Below, one piece after another: positions 18,298 to 28,651 of a DNA stretch of 64,000 nucleotides. A model generated the notes under the pieces. The model searched no databases, had not been told where the DNA came from, and saw only the letters and a program-made list of their open reading frames with translations. The stretch comes from Psychroserpens luteolus (GTDB lineage: Bacteria; Bacteroidota; Bacteroidia; Flavobacteriales; Flavobacteriaceae): NCBI RefSeq assembly GCF_021032705.1, contig NZ_JAHVXI010000001.1, forward strand, positions 124,001-188,000, written 5' to 3'. Position 1 is the stretch's first letter; every line of letters begins with the position of its first letter. The position numbers and the translations under genes are program-made.

Positions 18298-19614
18298 ATG
18301 ACAAAAACGATTACAGGCTTTTCAAAATTATCAAAATCGGAGAAAATCGATTGGCTTGTCAGTACTTATTTTACCGATTCTAAATCGGCTAAAACACTTT
18401 TAAAACAATACTGGAATGCCAATGAAAAGCTACAACAACTTCATGATGAATTTATAGAAAATACGATTACCAACTACTATCTTCCATTAGGTGTTGCACC
18501 TAATTTTTTGATAAACAATAAACTTTACACCATACCAATGGCTATCGAAGAAAGTTCTGTGGTAGCCGCAGCAAGTAAGGCCGCAAAATTCTGGTATGAT
18601 CGTGGTGGATTTAAAGCTGAAGTCATATCAACTCAAAAGATTGGTCAGGTTCATTTTATGTATCATGGCGATGTTGCTAAACTCAATCAGTTTTTTACAA
18701 CATTAAAACCAAAACTTATTGAAGACTCAAAATCTATTACCAAGAATATGGAAAAACGTGGTGGTGGGATTTTAGATATAGAACTCAAAAACAAAACACA
18801 GGACATTGAAGGTTACTATCAGCTACATGCTACTTTTGAGACCTTAGATGCTATGGGAGCAAACTTTATCAACTCTTGCTTAGAACAATTTGCAAAAACG
18901 TTAAAAAATCAAGCACAATGCTTTGATTTATTTTCAGCGGAAGAAAAAGACATTGAAATTATTATGTCTATTCTTTCCAATTATGTGCCAGATTGTTTGG
19001 TAAGAGCAAAAGTAAGCTGCAAGGTTGAAGAATTAACAGAGAATCCTAATATCTCGGCTCAAGAGTTTGCTGAAAAATTTGTGCAGGCAGTGCGTATAGC
19101 CGAGGTCGAACCTTTTAGAGCTGTGACACATAATAAAGGCATCATGAATGGCATTGATGCTGTTGTCTTAGCTACTGGAAATGATTTTAGAGCTGTTGAA
19201 GCTGGTGTTCATGCTTATGCATCTCGTCATGGCAAATACAGTAGCTTAACACATGCTAAAATAGAAGATGGCATATTCACGTTTTGGATAGAAATTCCAC
19301 TGGCTTTAGGTACTGTTGGCGGATTAACAAAACTGCATCCATTAGTAAGACTTGCGTTAGAACTATTAGGAGAACCTTCAGCAAAAGAACTCATGCAAAT
19401 TGTTGCTGTAGCCGGATTAGCCCAAAATTTTGCAGCACTACGTTCTTTAACTACAACAGGCATTCAAGAAGGTCATATGAAGATGCATTTGATGAATATC
19501 TTAAATCAGTTTGAAGCTACTTCAGAAGAAAAAGTAAAACTTGTAGAGTACTTTAAAACCAATACTGTGACGCATAGTGCAGTTGTTGAGGAAATTGAAA
19601 AACTAAGACACTAA
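18298..19614 (+). CDS. Hydroxymethylglutaryl-CoA reductase, class II type
   Basis: Reduces HMG-CoA to mevalonate (or runs in reverse in degradative enzymes); cytoplasmic. The 438 residues carry all four expected catalytic positions: Glu84/Glu85 in IEESSVVAAAS, Lys280 in THNKGIMNGI, Asp296 in GNDFRAVEAG and His393 in GIQEGHMKMH. ETLDAMGANFIN and LALGTVGG are further class II signatures. The open frame begins at 18184, but the added 38 residues do not resemble the family and contain the promoter, so I use the ATG at 18298. With the GHMP kinase that follows it suggests isoprenoid synthesis by the mevalonate route. Confidence 0.94.
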   Translation: MTKTITGFSKLSKSEKIDWLVSTYFTDSKSAKTLLKQYWNANEKLQQLHDEFIENTITNYYLPLGVAPNFLINNKLYTIPMAIEESSVVAAASKAAKFWYDRGGFKAEVISTQKIGQVHFMYHGDVAKLNQFFTTLKPKLIEDSKSITKNMEKRGGGILDIELKNKTQDIEGYYQLHATFETLDAMGANFINSCLEQFAKTLKNQAQCFDLFSAEEKDIEIIMSILSNYVPDCLVRAKVSCKVEELTENPNISAQEFAEKFVQAVRIAEVEPFRAVTHNKGIMNGIDAVVLATGNDFRAVEAGVHAYASRHGKYSSLTHAKIEDGIFTFWIEIPLALGTVGGLTKLHPLVRLALELLGEPSAKELMQIVAVAGLAQNFAALRSLTTTGIQEGHMKMHLMNILNQFEATSEEKVKLVEYFKTNTVTHSAVVEEIEKLRH

Positions 19615-19615
19615 A

Positions 19616-20530
19616 TTGAAAACTTTTTTCAGTCACGGAAAATTATTGCTAACGGGAGAATATGTTGTTCTTGATGGTGCCAACGCCTTGGCTGTACCAA
19701 CGCGATTTGGACAATCGTTAACTATCGAAATCAATCAAAAGCAGACAATTAAATGGACCAGTCTAGATCACCAAGGTCACATTTGGTTTGAAACGGAATT
19801 TGAAATTCGAAATGACAAGCTACAGGATGTTATACATAATGACCATCCTATTTCAAAGCGATTGCTCAGTATACTTCAAGCGGTCAAAGATCTTAATCCA
19901 GAATTTTTAAAAGGCACTCAGGGTTATGAATGCACCACAGCGTTGGGGTTTCCTAAAGACTGGGGACTTGGCACATCATCCACTTTAATAAACAATATTG
20001 CAAATTGGGCTAATGTAGATGCTTATAAATTACTTGAAGCTACCTTTGGCGGAAGTGGTTATGACATTGCATGTGCCAATGCAGCGCAAAGTTTAACCTA
20101 TCAATTAGCCAGTAGCAATCGCCATATAGAAATGGTTGATTTCAATCCTTCATTTAAAGAGCATCTTTATTTTGTTTACCTCAATAAGAAACAAAATAGT
20201 CGTGATGGTATACAGAAATACAGAGCAAATACATCTAATCTATCATCAATCATTTCAAGAATCACAGAACTCACTCAAGCTATGATCATTTGTAATTCTC
20301 TAACAATGTTTCAGCAGCTAATGAATGTGCATGAAGAGCTCATTTCAACAATCATAAAACAAACACCAGTTAAACAACAACTGTTTAATGGTTTTAATGG
20401 TAGTATAAAAAGCTTAGGTGCTTGGGGAGGTGATTTTGTAATGGCAGCCTCAAAAGACAACCCTACAGCTTATTTCAAATCGAAGGGATTTGATATTATA
20501 CTTCCTTATACTGAAATGGTTTTAAACTAA
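19616..20530 (+). CDS. GYDIA-family GHMP kinase
   Basis: Small-molecule kinase of the GHMP fold, 304 residues, of the Bacteroidota group named for its GYDIA motif, seen here in FGGSGYDIACANA. The N-terminus (FFSHGKLLLTGEYVVLDGANALAVPT) resembles mevalonate and phosphomevalonate kinases, and the ATP loop is DWGLGTSSTLINN. It starts with TTG, one base after the stop of the HMG-CoA reductase gene, so translation is coupled. The position suggests it acts in the mevalonate pathway, but which step is not proven by sequence. Confidence 0.9.
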   Translation: MKTFFSHGKLLLTGEYVVLDGANALAVPTRFGQSLTIEINQKQTIKWTSLDHQGHIWFETEFEIRNDKLQDVIHNDHPISKRLLSILQAVKDLNPEFLKGTQGYECTTALGFPKDWGLGTSSTLINNIANWANVDAYKLLEATFGGSGYDIACANAAQSLTYQLASSNRHIEMVDFNPSFKEHLYFVYLNKKQNSRDGIQKYRANTSNLSSIISRITELTQAMIICNSLTMFQQLMNVHEELISTIIKQTPVKQQLFNGFNGSIKSLGAWGGDFVMAASKDNPTAYFKSKGFDIILPYTEMVLN

Positions 20531-20560
20531 AAAAAGCTTCACAAATTGCGAAGCTTTTTT
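20530..20560 (+). terminator. Terminator between the convergent GHMP kinase and ppiD genes
   Basis: Stem AAAAAAGCTTC / GAAGCTTTTTT with a nine-base loop and a T tail, immediately after the GHMP kinase stop. The symmetry lets it serve the convergent ppiD transcript as well. Confidence 0.88.
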
Positions 20561-20583
20561 ATATCTTGATTAAAAAGATAATA

Positions 20584-22746
20584 CTAGTAAAATCTAGATC
20601 TATTATCTTCTATATCTGCAGTTTCTTTTAATGCATTATACACTTTAGTTTGAGCTGCATTTAATCTAGCAGCACTCAATCTATTAGCAATAGCTTGGTA
20701 ATTATCTAATTTAGTAGCCTCATTCGCTTTGGTCACTGTCACCATATAAACACCTCTATTACCATTAATCAATCCTGAAGTATCACCTTCATTTAAACCA
20801 AAAGCAACACCTACAACTTCAGGCTCAAGTCCTGCTCCAGAGATCGTCGGGTTTTTCATATTTACTGCAGCTGCTGTATTAGCTGGTCTATTTTGATTTT
20901 TAGCAACGTCGTCTACTGTAGTACCAGTAATTTTTTCACGAATCATCTGTGCTTTTTTCTCTTTTCTAATCTCACTTAAAGCAGATGCAGATGCATTTTC
21001 TGGATCCATTAATCCAGCTTTGCTCTTTTTAGTTAATTGAACAACAGCATATCCACCGCCTGGAATTGTAAAACGCTTGTAGTCTCCTACTTTAGTCTCA
21101 CTTTCAAAAGCCCAACGCACTATAGGTCTTTGTGCTTGCAACCCTGGTATATTCTCATCTAATATCTTGATATTATTAACTGGCTTAACAACTAATTTTC
21201 GTTCTTCGGCCATTGTTTGAAAATCACCATCTTGGATAGCTAGTTCAAATTTAGAAGCATTAGTAAATACGTCATCTATAGTTTCTTCTGAAGGCTCTAT
21301 TGGTCTAGCAATCGTAGCCACCTTAACCGCTTTAGACGATCCTTTTTGATCTAAGATTTCAATGATATGGAATCCAAACTGTGTTTTTACAACATCAATA
21401 TCTCCAACATTATTTTGAAATTCGAAATCACTAAATGGTTTTACCATTTGAGTACTTGGGTGAAAATCATAAACACCACCATTAGCAACACTACCTTGAT
21501 CTGAAGACAATGCGGTTACTAACTCTGGGAATTTAGAATTATCTGCTTTTACAATAGCTAATACACTATCGGCTGTTTTCTTTGCATCTTCCTCTGATTG
21601 CGCATCTATTCCTGCTCTATTTGCTCCTATAAATGGAATTAAAATATGACGAACTTTAGCAGAGTCTGGAACTGTAGTTTCTGCCACCAATCGTGTAAGT
21701 TTCATCATTCCATTATCCTTATAAGGACCATATACACCTCCAACATTTAAATTAAAGATTGTATCAGCAGCAACTGTTGGCAACAATGATTTCTTAATAA
21801 ATGAATCATTATAACTTTGAGCAGATTCTCCAGTAAGGTTAACGTAACCTGCTAAATCTTCCTCTTTAACTTGCGCAAACGGCTGCACTCTAATTGTATC
21901 ATTAGTTGTATTATCAAACTCTAATTTTCCATTGATAAGTCGATCGAAGTCAGATTTAAGAGCTTCTTCATCTTTCAGGCTTGGTTCTTCCTTAAACTCA
22001 ACAAATACAATATCTCTTGAAGCTTCAACTTCAAATTGCTTTTTATTCTCATTGATATACGCCTTTATATCGGCCTTAGTTACATCAATTAAACTGTCAT
22101 TGATAGTTGAGTAAGGTATCTGAACATATTTTAAATCTCTTGTAGAATTTTCCAACATATGATCAACTTCGGCTTCATTTAAAGTAGCACTAACACCAGC
22201 TTTAACCATATTATAATACGATCTTTCTTTCGCAATTGTTGCAATAGAATTTTCATTACTAACCCACTCATCATAGTTTAACTGAAAGTTCCCAAGAAGC
22301 ATTTTTTCTGGGTTAGCTTCTTTCAAGTTAGCAATAAAGGTTGTTAGTTTACTTTCATCAAAAAGACCTGCTTCATTTTGAAATTCTGGGTAAGCAGAAA
22401 AGTTTTGTTCTAATAGATCTCTCATTTGATCCTCTTCAACTGTTAATCCAAGTTCTTCAAATTGAGTAGTCATCACGGCTCTTCTTACCTGTTGATCGTA
22501 AACTCTATTCATTGCTTGAGTATTAGTTGCTGTAGGGCCTAATTGTCTACGCATATTCTCAACTCTGTTCATAAAGTCAACTCTGTTGATGTTTTGTCCG
22601 TTAACAGTAGCTACTACATCCTGTGATCCTCCAAATAAGGCATCACTATTTTTGAATAGATCTGTGAGTACAAATGAAAATAACGCTAGTGCGATGATTA
22701 AAATCAAAAACAATGAACGTTGTCTAATTTTATTTAAAACTGCCAT
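20584..22746 (-). CDS. ppiD: Membrane-anchored peptidyl-prolyl isomerase, PpiD/SurA type
   Basis: Envelope folding factor of 720 residues facing the periplasm. One N-terminal anchor helix lies at about 12-30 (FLILIIALALFSFVLTDLF). A SurA-N-like chaperone region follows, and a PPIC rotamase domain at about 355-470 (AKVRHILIPF ... VKPFSDFEFQNNVGDIDVVKTQFGFHIIEIL). The C-terminal helical part closes the chaperone. Length is longer than E. coli PpiD but normal for Bacteroidota. It belongs to a minus-strand envelope block with the CorC-like protein and LptC. Confidence 0.9.
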   Translation of the reverse strand: MAVLNKIRQRSLFLILIIALALFSFVLTDLFKNSDALFGGSQDVVATVNGQNINRVDFMNRVENMRRQLGPTATNTQAMNRVYDQQVRRAVMTTQFEELGLTVEEDQMRDLLEQNFSAYPEFQNEAGLFDESKLTTFIANLKEANPEKMLLGNFQLNYDEWVSNENSIATIAKERSYYNMVKAGVSATLNEAEVDHMLENSTRDLKYVQIPYSTINDSLIDVTKADIKAYINENKKQFEVEASRDIVFVEFKEEPSLKDEEALKSDFDRLINGKLEFDNTTNDTIRVQPFAQVKEEDLAGYVNLTGESAQSYNDSFIKKSLLPTVAADTIFNLNVGGVYGPYKDNGMMKLTRLVAETTVPDSAKVRHILIPFIGANRAGIDAQSEEDAKKTADSVLAIVKADNSKFPELVTALSSDQGSVANGGVYDFHPSTQMVKPFSDFEFQNNVGDIDVVKTQFGFHIIEILDQKGSSKAVKVATIARPIEPSEETIDDVFTNASKFELAIQDGDFQTMAEERKLVVKPVNNIKILDENIPGLQAQRPIVRWAFESETKVGDYKRFTIPGGGYAVVQLTKKSKAGLMDPENASASALSEIRKEKKAQMIREKITGTTVDDVAKNQNRPANTAAAVNMKNPTISGAGLEPEVVGVAFGLNEGDTSGLINGNRGVYMVTVTKANEATKLDNYQAIANRLSAARLNAAQTKVYNALKETADIEDNRSRFY

Positions 22747-22950
22747 TTTAATGTATAATTTATCGAATAATAAGTGGGCGAAAATACCATTTTCTATCTA
22801 ATTATAAAAGCAGATTTATGTTTTTATTACCGATTTTTAATAGGTTTCATCGATTGTTAGGCAAAGGGTGATGATTAAACTCATAAATGAAGAATGCAAA
22901 GCATTGAACTTTAATAGGCAATACCTTACAAAATAGTTCATTTTGCAGAT

Positions 22951-24240
22951 TTAATCGGTTTCAATTATTTGTAGAGAAACAACGTCAATTTTAGTTGATG
23001 ACACTTCTAAGATTTCAAATTTAAAGTTATCAATAACCACTTGATCGTTTAACTCTGGAATACCTTCGGTCTCAAAAACTATAAGTCCGCCAAGCGTTTC
23101 ATAATTTTCATTTTCAGGTAAATTGAGCTTATAAGTCTCATTGATATGATCTACTTCTAATCGTGCAGAGAATCTATAGTGTTGATCATCAATTTTTTCT
23201 TCGATTAATTCCACGCTATCGTGCTCGTCTTCAATTTCACCAAAAAGTTCTTCAACAATATCCTCAATAGTCATTATACCTGCAGTACCTCCATATTCGT
23301 CAATAACAACCGCCATACTTTTTCGTTTCTTGGTTAATATGTTCAATACATCTTTAACCAACATAGTAGCAGGAACATAAACTACTGGTTTAGTTACAGA
23401 CTTTATAGATTTAGGTCTTTTAAACAGTTCAAATGAATGTACATACCCTAAAATATCATCAATAGACTCTTTATAAACCAAAATTTTTGACAGTCCAGAA
23501 TCGATAAATAGTGTACTTATATTTTTAATTGTATCATTAACTTCTACTCCTATGATTTCGGTACGAGGCACCATAACTTCACGTGCTTTTACTTCGGAAA
23601 ACTCTAGTGCATTCTGAAAAATTTGTATTTCACTATCAACTTCGTCATGCTCTTCGACAGATTCCATTTGCTCGCTAATATAATTTCCCAGTTCTACTTT
23701 GGTCATAGCTAACTGGACATCGTCACCTTCAGTTTTAAAAAAACGTTTTAAAATGATATCTGAAATCCAAATGACAAACGACGATAAAAACCAAAATAAT
23801 AGGTAAAAGAGATACGCTGGAAGCGCAAAAATTTTTATAAATCTATTGGCATAAATTTGAAAAAAGACCTTTGGTAAAAATTCGGCAGTAATTAATATAA
23901 CGATTGTTGAAATAACAGTTTGAGTTAATAAACTAAGATCGACAATTAAGTAATTGATTATTTGATATTGAGAAGGCCACATGGATTGAAACCAACTCAT
24001 CAAAACATCTCCCATAACAAATCCATAAATCACCAATGCTATATTGTTTCCAATAAGCATTGTAGCAATAAATTTTGAGGGTTTTTCGGTAAGTTTGGTT
24101 AAAATCCTGGCTAAGAAATCGCCTTGTTTTTTTTCAATTTCTATGTGGATTTTATTTGATGACACGTAAGCGATTTCCATTCCGGAGAAAAACGCCGAAA
24201 GCAATAGCATAACTATAATAATAACAATGCTAAGATCCAT
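22951..24240 (-). CDS. CNNM/CorC-type membrane protein with CBS domains
   Basis: Inner-membrane protein of 429 residues. A DUF21/CNNM membrane domain with four helices (about 4-25, 58-80, 95-120, 135-160) comes first. A CBS pair (about 205-335, starting at VMVPRTEIIGVE) and a C-terminal CorC_HlyC domain (about 350-425) follow. Such proteins are linked to magnesium/cobalt efflux; older labels call them haemolysins. The gliding-motility protein GldE has the same architecture, but the usual gldE neighbours are absent here, so I give the general name. It lies between ppiD and lptC. Confidence 0.88.
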   Translation of the reverse strand: MDLSIVIIIVMLLLSAFFSGMEIAYVSSNKIHIEIEKKQGDFLARILTKLTEKPSKFIATMLIGNNIALVIYGFVMGDVLMSWFQSMWPSQYQIINYLIVDLSLLTQTVISTIVILITAEFLPKVFFQIYANRFIKIFALPAYLFYLLFWFLSSFVIWISDIILKRFFKTEGDDVQLAMTKVELGNYISEQMESVEEHDEVDSEIQIFQNALEFSEVKAREVMVPRTEIIGVEVNDTIKNISTLFIDSGLSKILVYKESIDDILGYVHSFELFKRPKSIKSVTKPVVYVPATMLVKDVLNILTKKRKSMAVVIDEYGGTAGIMTIEDIVEELFGEIEDEHDSVELIEEKIDDQHYRFSARLEVDHINETYKLNLPENENYETLGGLIVFETEGIPELNDQVVIDNFKFEILEVSSTKIDVVSLQIIETD

Positions 24241-24242
24241 GT

Positions 24243-24434
24243 TTAGGAACCATTTCTATTATCGAACTTTTTTCTAAATTTCTTTCTAAAGAAAAACATA
24301 AATATTGCTAGACCAGCAAATACGAATGAGATGATAGACCTGTTACCGTCTTCTCCTAAGTTTTCAAAACCGTCATAAATAAATAAGGCTGCAAAAAAGA
24401 GATATACGTATTGAAAAAACTGAAGTATTTTCAT
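24243..24434 (-). CDS. Small two-helix membrane protein, unknown function
   Basis: A 63-residue protein with two hydrophobic segments (about 5-21 and 32-50) and a very basic tail (RKKFRKKFDNRNGS). It stops 2 bases before the CorC-like gene start and follows lptC on the same strand by 74 bases. Position and composition suggest a genuine small operon member; no function can be named. Confidence 0.7.
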   Translation of the reverse strand: MKILQFFQYVYLFFAALFIYDGFENLGEDGNRSIISFVFAGLAIFMFFFRKKFRKKFDNRNGS

Positions 24435-24508
24435 GTGTTAATTTCTAATGATTTTTTTTGAATTGTAGTACAAAGATAAAGATGTTTTGCCAACTATGGT
24501 GCAATCCA

Positions 24509-25078
24509 TTAATCTTTTAGAACACCCTGCCCTCTACCTTCTAGAATGGTATAGTTGTTAAATTTAGTATCTGCATCAAAGATATCACCAGAACCGCTTC
24601 TAGATAATGCCGACTTTAATTGCACTGGATGGTTGCTAAATAACCATTCTCGCTTTTGATCATAATACATTTGGTCTGCAAAAAGGGTATCTTTTTGAGG
24701 CGTAATTAAAATAACGTTCCCTTGTAAATCTATTAAATCTGTGGCATTATAAACAATCGCATAATCTGCTAAAACGATATTCTTTTTATCGTTTTCGTCA
24801 AACAAAGACAACCGCACACCATCTGGAAATTCGGAGAAAGAAAAGTCACGATTGGAGTAATCTAACATTCTAGGACTCTCTAGATTAGCGACAACTCGTC
24901 CAATCGTATCTTGGGCTTCGGTATACTTTAAATTGATATTTTTAGCCTCGCCAATAGGCTGATTTTGAAGTACTCCTATTTGTTGTATTTCTTTTAGATC
25001 CTTTTCACATGAAAAAAACATAGTCACAACAATTGCTGTGACTATGAATATATTAGTATGTGAAAATTTCGTTTTCAT
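24509..25078 (-). CDS. lptC: LPS export ABC transporter periplasmic protein LptC
   Basis: Component of the Lpt bridge that moves lipopolysaccharide from inner to outer membrane. The 189 residues begin with a lipobox ending MFFSC (Cys24), the form usual in Bacteroidota where LptC is lipid-anchored. The beta-jellyroll LptC fold follows, with the conserved GNVILITPQKDTLFADQMYYDQKREWLFS. It starts one base before the stop of the TPR gene region, so it is translationally linked to the block coaX, barrel protein, TPR protein, lptC. Confidence 0.9.
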   Translation of the reverse strand: MKTKFSHTNIFIVTAIVVTMFFSCEKDLKEIQQIGVLQNQPIGEAKNINLKYTEAQDTIGRVVANLESPRMLDYSNRDFSFSEFPDGVRLSLFDENDKKNIVLADYAIVYNATDLIDLQGNVILITPQKDTLFADQMYYDQKREWLFSNHPVQLKSALSRSGSGDIFDADTKFNNYTILEGRGQGVLKD

Positions 25079-26461
25079 TTACAGATTAGGAACAACTACG
25101 CTTCCACCAATCCAACAACCAATCTTGATTGTAGTACCTGCACATCCACAAGTGAATATTTCAGATTTTGTTGGTGCATTAGCTCTGTAAGATGTAGCTG
25201 CTTGATTTGCGGCTCCCTTTAAACCTGGATCAACTTTCCCTGCTTTTAAAGCTTCTTGTGCAGCATACCAGAATACAGCTCTCTTATTAAAGTTTGTATC
25301 ACCACAGTTATTAGCACTTTTAGCGTACATTGCTGCAATTTGTAAATGTGGCGTTCCATCAGACGGGTTTAATTTCAAAGCTTCTCTGTAGTAAGTTCTA
25401 GCTTTACCATAACTACCACGCTTTTTGAAATCGTTAGCAATCTTTTTTGACATTCTTGCCTTTTTGATAGGATCTGTTTGCAAATCATATGATTGCCTAA
25501 CATAGTCATCAGCCTCTTTAGTTTTTCCTTGCTTACGCAATACAGTAGACACAAAGTATTTTGTTTCTGCCGATGGGTCAACTTCGTCGTATGCCTTTAC
25601 TAAATCGATATATAACGGATCATCTGTACATTCTTTATTGTACATTTTGCTCACTGCTCTTTTTAACCACGCTGCATCATTTTTATACGTTGGAAAATCC
25701 TTTTTATATAATGGGATTAAGTTTTCACAGTTTGCTAGATCTCCAATATAAGTATCTAAACTTCCAGCAATTTTAGCATTGGCTTCTAATGACTTTTGGT
25801 AAAACCCTTTGTACTGTTTTTCTTTTCTCCCTAATGCAGTACCCGCATTTTCCTTTTCAATTAATTTATTTAATGACTTTGCATATTTATCATTTAAGTT
25901 TTCAAGCAACTCATTAACATCGTCATACTTATCAAACACCTTTTGAAGTTCAAACTTCTTAGCTTTAAATAAATCTACAGTTTTTGTAAAGTATACATAC
26001 AGTCCTTTAGTACTTTTAAAGTTCTCTTTATCCTTAGTATATACTTCATCAAAAGCTTCATAGATTTGCATGTTATCAACACCTAGATCTTTTCTGTTTT
26101 CATATTTCAATAATGCCTTTTGCTCTAATACTTCTCCTAATGGATACTTGCTAGCAAAATATTCTGCACCTTTATCTAGAAGTAACATATAATCATTGAT
26201 GAAATCAATTTTCTCTTGTCCACTAGAATTCTTGATTTTATGAGCTAAGATCTTCTCTCCTCTTTTGTATATAGCAATATTAAATTTAGGACACTTGTTT
26301 CTTACAGCCATCCATGGCTCATAAGCTTCGTCGTACTTTTTGCTTTTAACGTAGTCGTTAAACAACGTCAAATTTAGCATACACTCTTCGTCTTGCTGCG
26401 CAAACCCGAAGTTTGTCGCCATAAACAAAGCCGCTATTATAAGTGTTAATTTCGTTTTCAT
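25079..26461 (-). CDS. Exported tetratricopeptide-repeat protein
   Basis: Exported protein of 460 residues with a signal peptide at 1-21 (TLIIAALFMATNFGFAQ). Most of it is alpha-helical, with clear TPR units in the C-terminal third, for example KEADDYVRQSYDLQTDPIKKARMSKKIANDFKKRG and YGKARTYYREALKLNPSD. The C-terminus has three close Cys residues (TCGCAGTTIKIGCW). The gene lies between a beta-barrel protein gene and lptC, a conserved order in Flavobacteriaceae, so an envelope-assembly role is likely but unproven. Confidence 0.82.
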   Translation of the reverse strand: MKTKLTLIIAALFMATNFGFAQQDEECMLNLTLFNDYVKSKKYDEAYEPWMAVRNKCPKFNIAIYKRGEKILAHKIKNSSGQEKIDFINDYMLLLDKGAEYFASKYPLGEVLEQKALLKYENRKDLGVDNMQIYEAFDEVYTKDKENFKSTKGLYVYFTKTVDLFKAKKFELQKVFDKYDDVNELLENLNDKYAKSLNKLIEKENAGTALGRKEKQYKGFYQKSLEANAKIAGSLDTYIGDLANCENLIPLYKKDFPTYKNDAAWLKRAVSKMYNKECTDDPLYIDLVKAYDEVDPSAETKYFVSTVLRKQGKTKEADDYVRQSYDLQTDPIKKARMSKKIANDFKKRGSYGKARTYYREALKLNPSDGTPHLQIAAMYAKSANNCGDTNFNKRAVFWYAAQEALKAGKVDPGLKGAANQAATSYRANAPTKSEIFTCGCAGTTIKIGCWIGGSVVVPNL

Positions 26462-26478
26462 CTTCCTTTATATTTATG

Positions 26479-27783
26479 TTAGTTATATTTTCTTTTTTGA
26501 AACCATCTATCATTTAATGACAGACTTATATTTATATTGAAAAAGTTTTCTTGTATCAAGTTTTGGTTTGTTGTCCCACGTCGTCCGAACTCAAAACCAA
26601 GGTTGGCATTTGAAAACACATTTCCAACTGGTAATCCTACTCCAAAAGACATGCCAAACTCATTTATGGTCTCATTATTAATTTCTAGGCCAGTATTCTC
26701 AAAATGAAAGCCAGCCCTGTAGGTAACACGTTTCCAGTAATTTGAAAACGATGTATAATCTGGGATATAAAAACCTCCAACAGAAATATTTGAGGCGTTT
26801 ACAAAATTAGCATTTTCTATTGAAACTATTGGATTAGAAAATTCACTTGTATTCTGACGTGTATATTCTGCACCTAAAAACCAGTGTCTAGGTTCTCCAA
26901 TACCAGCACCAAATGAAAAACGGGATGGCAATGTTAAGTCTGTTTCTGCAAGACCTTGCGATTCTAAATCACCTTCTATTTCATTAAGTACAAACTCTTG
27001 ACCATTAATTTGATTGATAACTATGGTAGCGAAAGATCGTTCATTTATTGAGGATAAATCACTTTTTGGAGAATACGTTAAACCTGTTTGAAGTTCAAGT
27101 TTTTCATTAAGCATGGTTTTGTATGTCAACCCAATATTGAAGTTAAGTCCGCTTAAATCTGAACGGTTATTTTCTCTTGTTTGATATTGAACCGGATTAC
27201 CATCTTCGTCATAAGCAAATTGGATCACACTATTTTGAATGTTTCCAAAATTATAATTCGCATCAATACCAATATTTAATCCATTTGCAATTTGATAACC
27301 GAACCCTAAAAATGCTCTATTCACACCACCTTCACCTCTATATCTATTTTGAAGTACGCCATCATCATTATCTTCAAGTTTATATCCAACTGATGTATAA
27401 GGCACCAGTCCAAAACCAAAGCCAAATTTACCAACTGGGATCGATAAGGCTAAATAATCAAATGTTGTAGAATTTACTTTAGACTCTCCCGAGTTTGCTT
27501 TAAGATTTAAATTAGTATGGCTTGCACCTACCGAAAACTTTACTGGTCTAGTTTCATTATTCCATAGTTTAAGATTGGGACTCACATAAGCTGCCGGATT
27601 ACGAAGATTAACATGTATACTATCTGTATAAATGCTCAATCCTCCCATACTTCTATTCTCAACCGTTCCTTTAAATTTCAAACTTCCAATTCCGTAGAAT
27701 GAATATGGAGACGCTGTACCTTCTTGCCCATACGATTGTAGTGCAAAAAAAGCGATTAAAACTATTACAAGTTTTTTTATCAT
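26479..27783 (-). CDS. Outer membrane beta-barrel protein
   Basis: Exported protein of 434 residues with a signal peptide (IVLIAFFALQSYGQ, about 5-19). The opening EGTASPYSFYGIGSLKFKGT and the alternating aromatic beta-strands throughout, ending NISLSLNDRWFQKRKYN, mark an outer-membrane barrel of the FadL/PorV-like kind seen widely in Bacteroidota. The start of the gene touches the stop of coaX (shared base 27783), so it is co-transcribed with coaX and the TPR/LptC genes. Confidence 0.82.
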   Translation of the reverse strand: MIKKLVIVLIAFFALQSYGQEGTASPYSFYGIGSLKFKGTVENRSMGGLSIYTDSIHVNLRNPAAYVSPNLKLWNNETRPVKFSVGASHTNLNLKANSGESKVNSTTFDYLALSIPVGKFGFGFGLVPYTSVGYKLEDNDDGVLQNRYRGEGGVNRAFLGFGYQIANGLNIGIDANYNFGNIQNSVIQFAYDEDGNPVQYQTRENNRSDLSGLNFNIGLTYKTMLNEKLELQTGLTYSPKSDLSSINERSFATIVINQINGQEFVLNEIEGDLESQGLAETDLTLPSRFSFGAGIGEPRHWFLGAEYTRQNTSEFSNPIVSIENANFVNASNISVGGFYIPDYTSFSNYWKRVTYRAGFHFENTGLEINNETINEFGMSFGVGLPVGNVFSNANLGFEFGRRGTTNQNLIQENFFNINISLSLNDRWFQKRKYN

Positions 27784-28511
27784 TATTTCGTATTATATTC
27801 TAAAATAAAATTCAAACCTTCCAAAAGAAAATTTGAGTTGGCAAATATGCTATTTTTTAATTGGTTTGACAAGAATTTGGTGTCTCCTCCTGTTAAAATA
27901 ACTGTTAAATCTGAATATTTTCTAACATATTCATCAATTACACCGTCGATTTCTTTTAAAACACCAAACACAACTCCAGAGTGAATTGAATTTTGTGTCG
28001 AATCTCCCAATATATCTTGAGGCATCTCCGTGTCCAATAACGGTAAATTTGCCGTTAAATTATTTAGTGTTCGATATCTCAATCTAATTCCTGGAGAAAT
28101 AGCACCTCCAAGATATTCGTTTTTTGTATTTATAAAATCATAGGTAATACAAGTTCCTGCGTCTATTATAAGCACATTATGGTCTGGAAATTGTTCTACA
28201 GAGGCACTAACTAATGCTATACGATCAACGCCTAATGTAGTAGGTGTTGCATATAGATTGGTAAAAGGCAATTTTAGTTTATGAGATAGTTCTAAGACTT
28301 GGACTTTATCTTCAAGCGATTTTATAGTTGACGCCTCCAGCTTTCCTACAGACGAGACTATAGCTTGATTAACTTGGGGATGATCGCTAATGATACCTGA
28401 GACCATACTCTCAAAATCATTTAGCTCACCAATCACCTTCTCTTTTAGTTCACCTTCCATGTAAACGGCAAACTTGACATAGGTGTTACCAACGTCAATA
28501 ATTAAATTCAT
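27783..28511 (-). CDS. coaX: Type III pantothenate kinase CoaX
   Basis: First step of coenzyme A synthesis: ATP-dependent phosphorylation of pantothenate, using the ASKHA fold. The protein of 242 residues starts with MNLIIDVGNTYVKFAVY (phosphate-1 loop), has the LIIDAGTCITYDFIN phosphate-2 loop and the GGAISPGIRLRYRTL motif. I use the ATG at 28511, which gives the family-typical start; the frame has another ATG four codons upstream. It heads the minus-strand envelope block. Confidence 0.94.
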   Translation of the reverse strand: MNLIIDVGNTYVKFAVYMEGELKEKVIGELNDFESMVSGIISDHPQVNQAIVSSVGKLEASTIKSLEDKVQVLELSHKLKLPFTNLYATPTTLGVDRIALVSASVEQFPDHNVLIIDAGTCITYDFINTKNEYLGGAISPGIRLRYRTLNNLTANLPLLDTEMPQDILGDSTQNSIHSGVVFGVLKEIDGVIDEYVRKYSDLTVILTGGDTKFLSNQLKNSIFANSNFLLEGLNFILEYNTK

Positions 28512-28651
28512 AAATAATATCAAAGTGTTAAAACTACAAAACGAAGATACATTTAGGGGTAGTAATTAACCAAATTATAACATTATTTTGGTTGAAATCA
28601 ACAATTTGGGGCATGAAACAAATAATATACTTAATTTTTTATTGTTTCTTT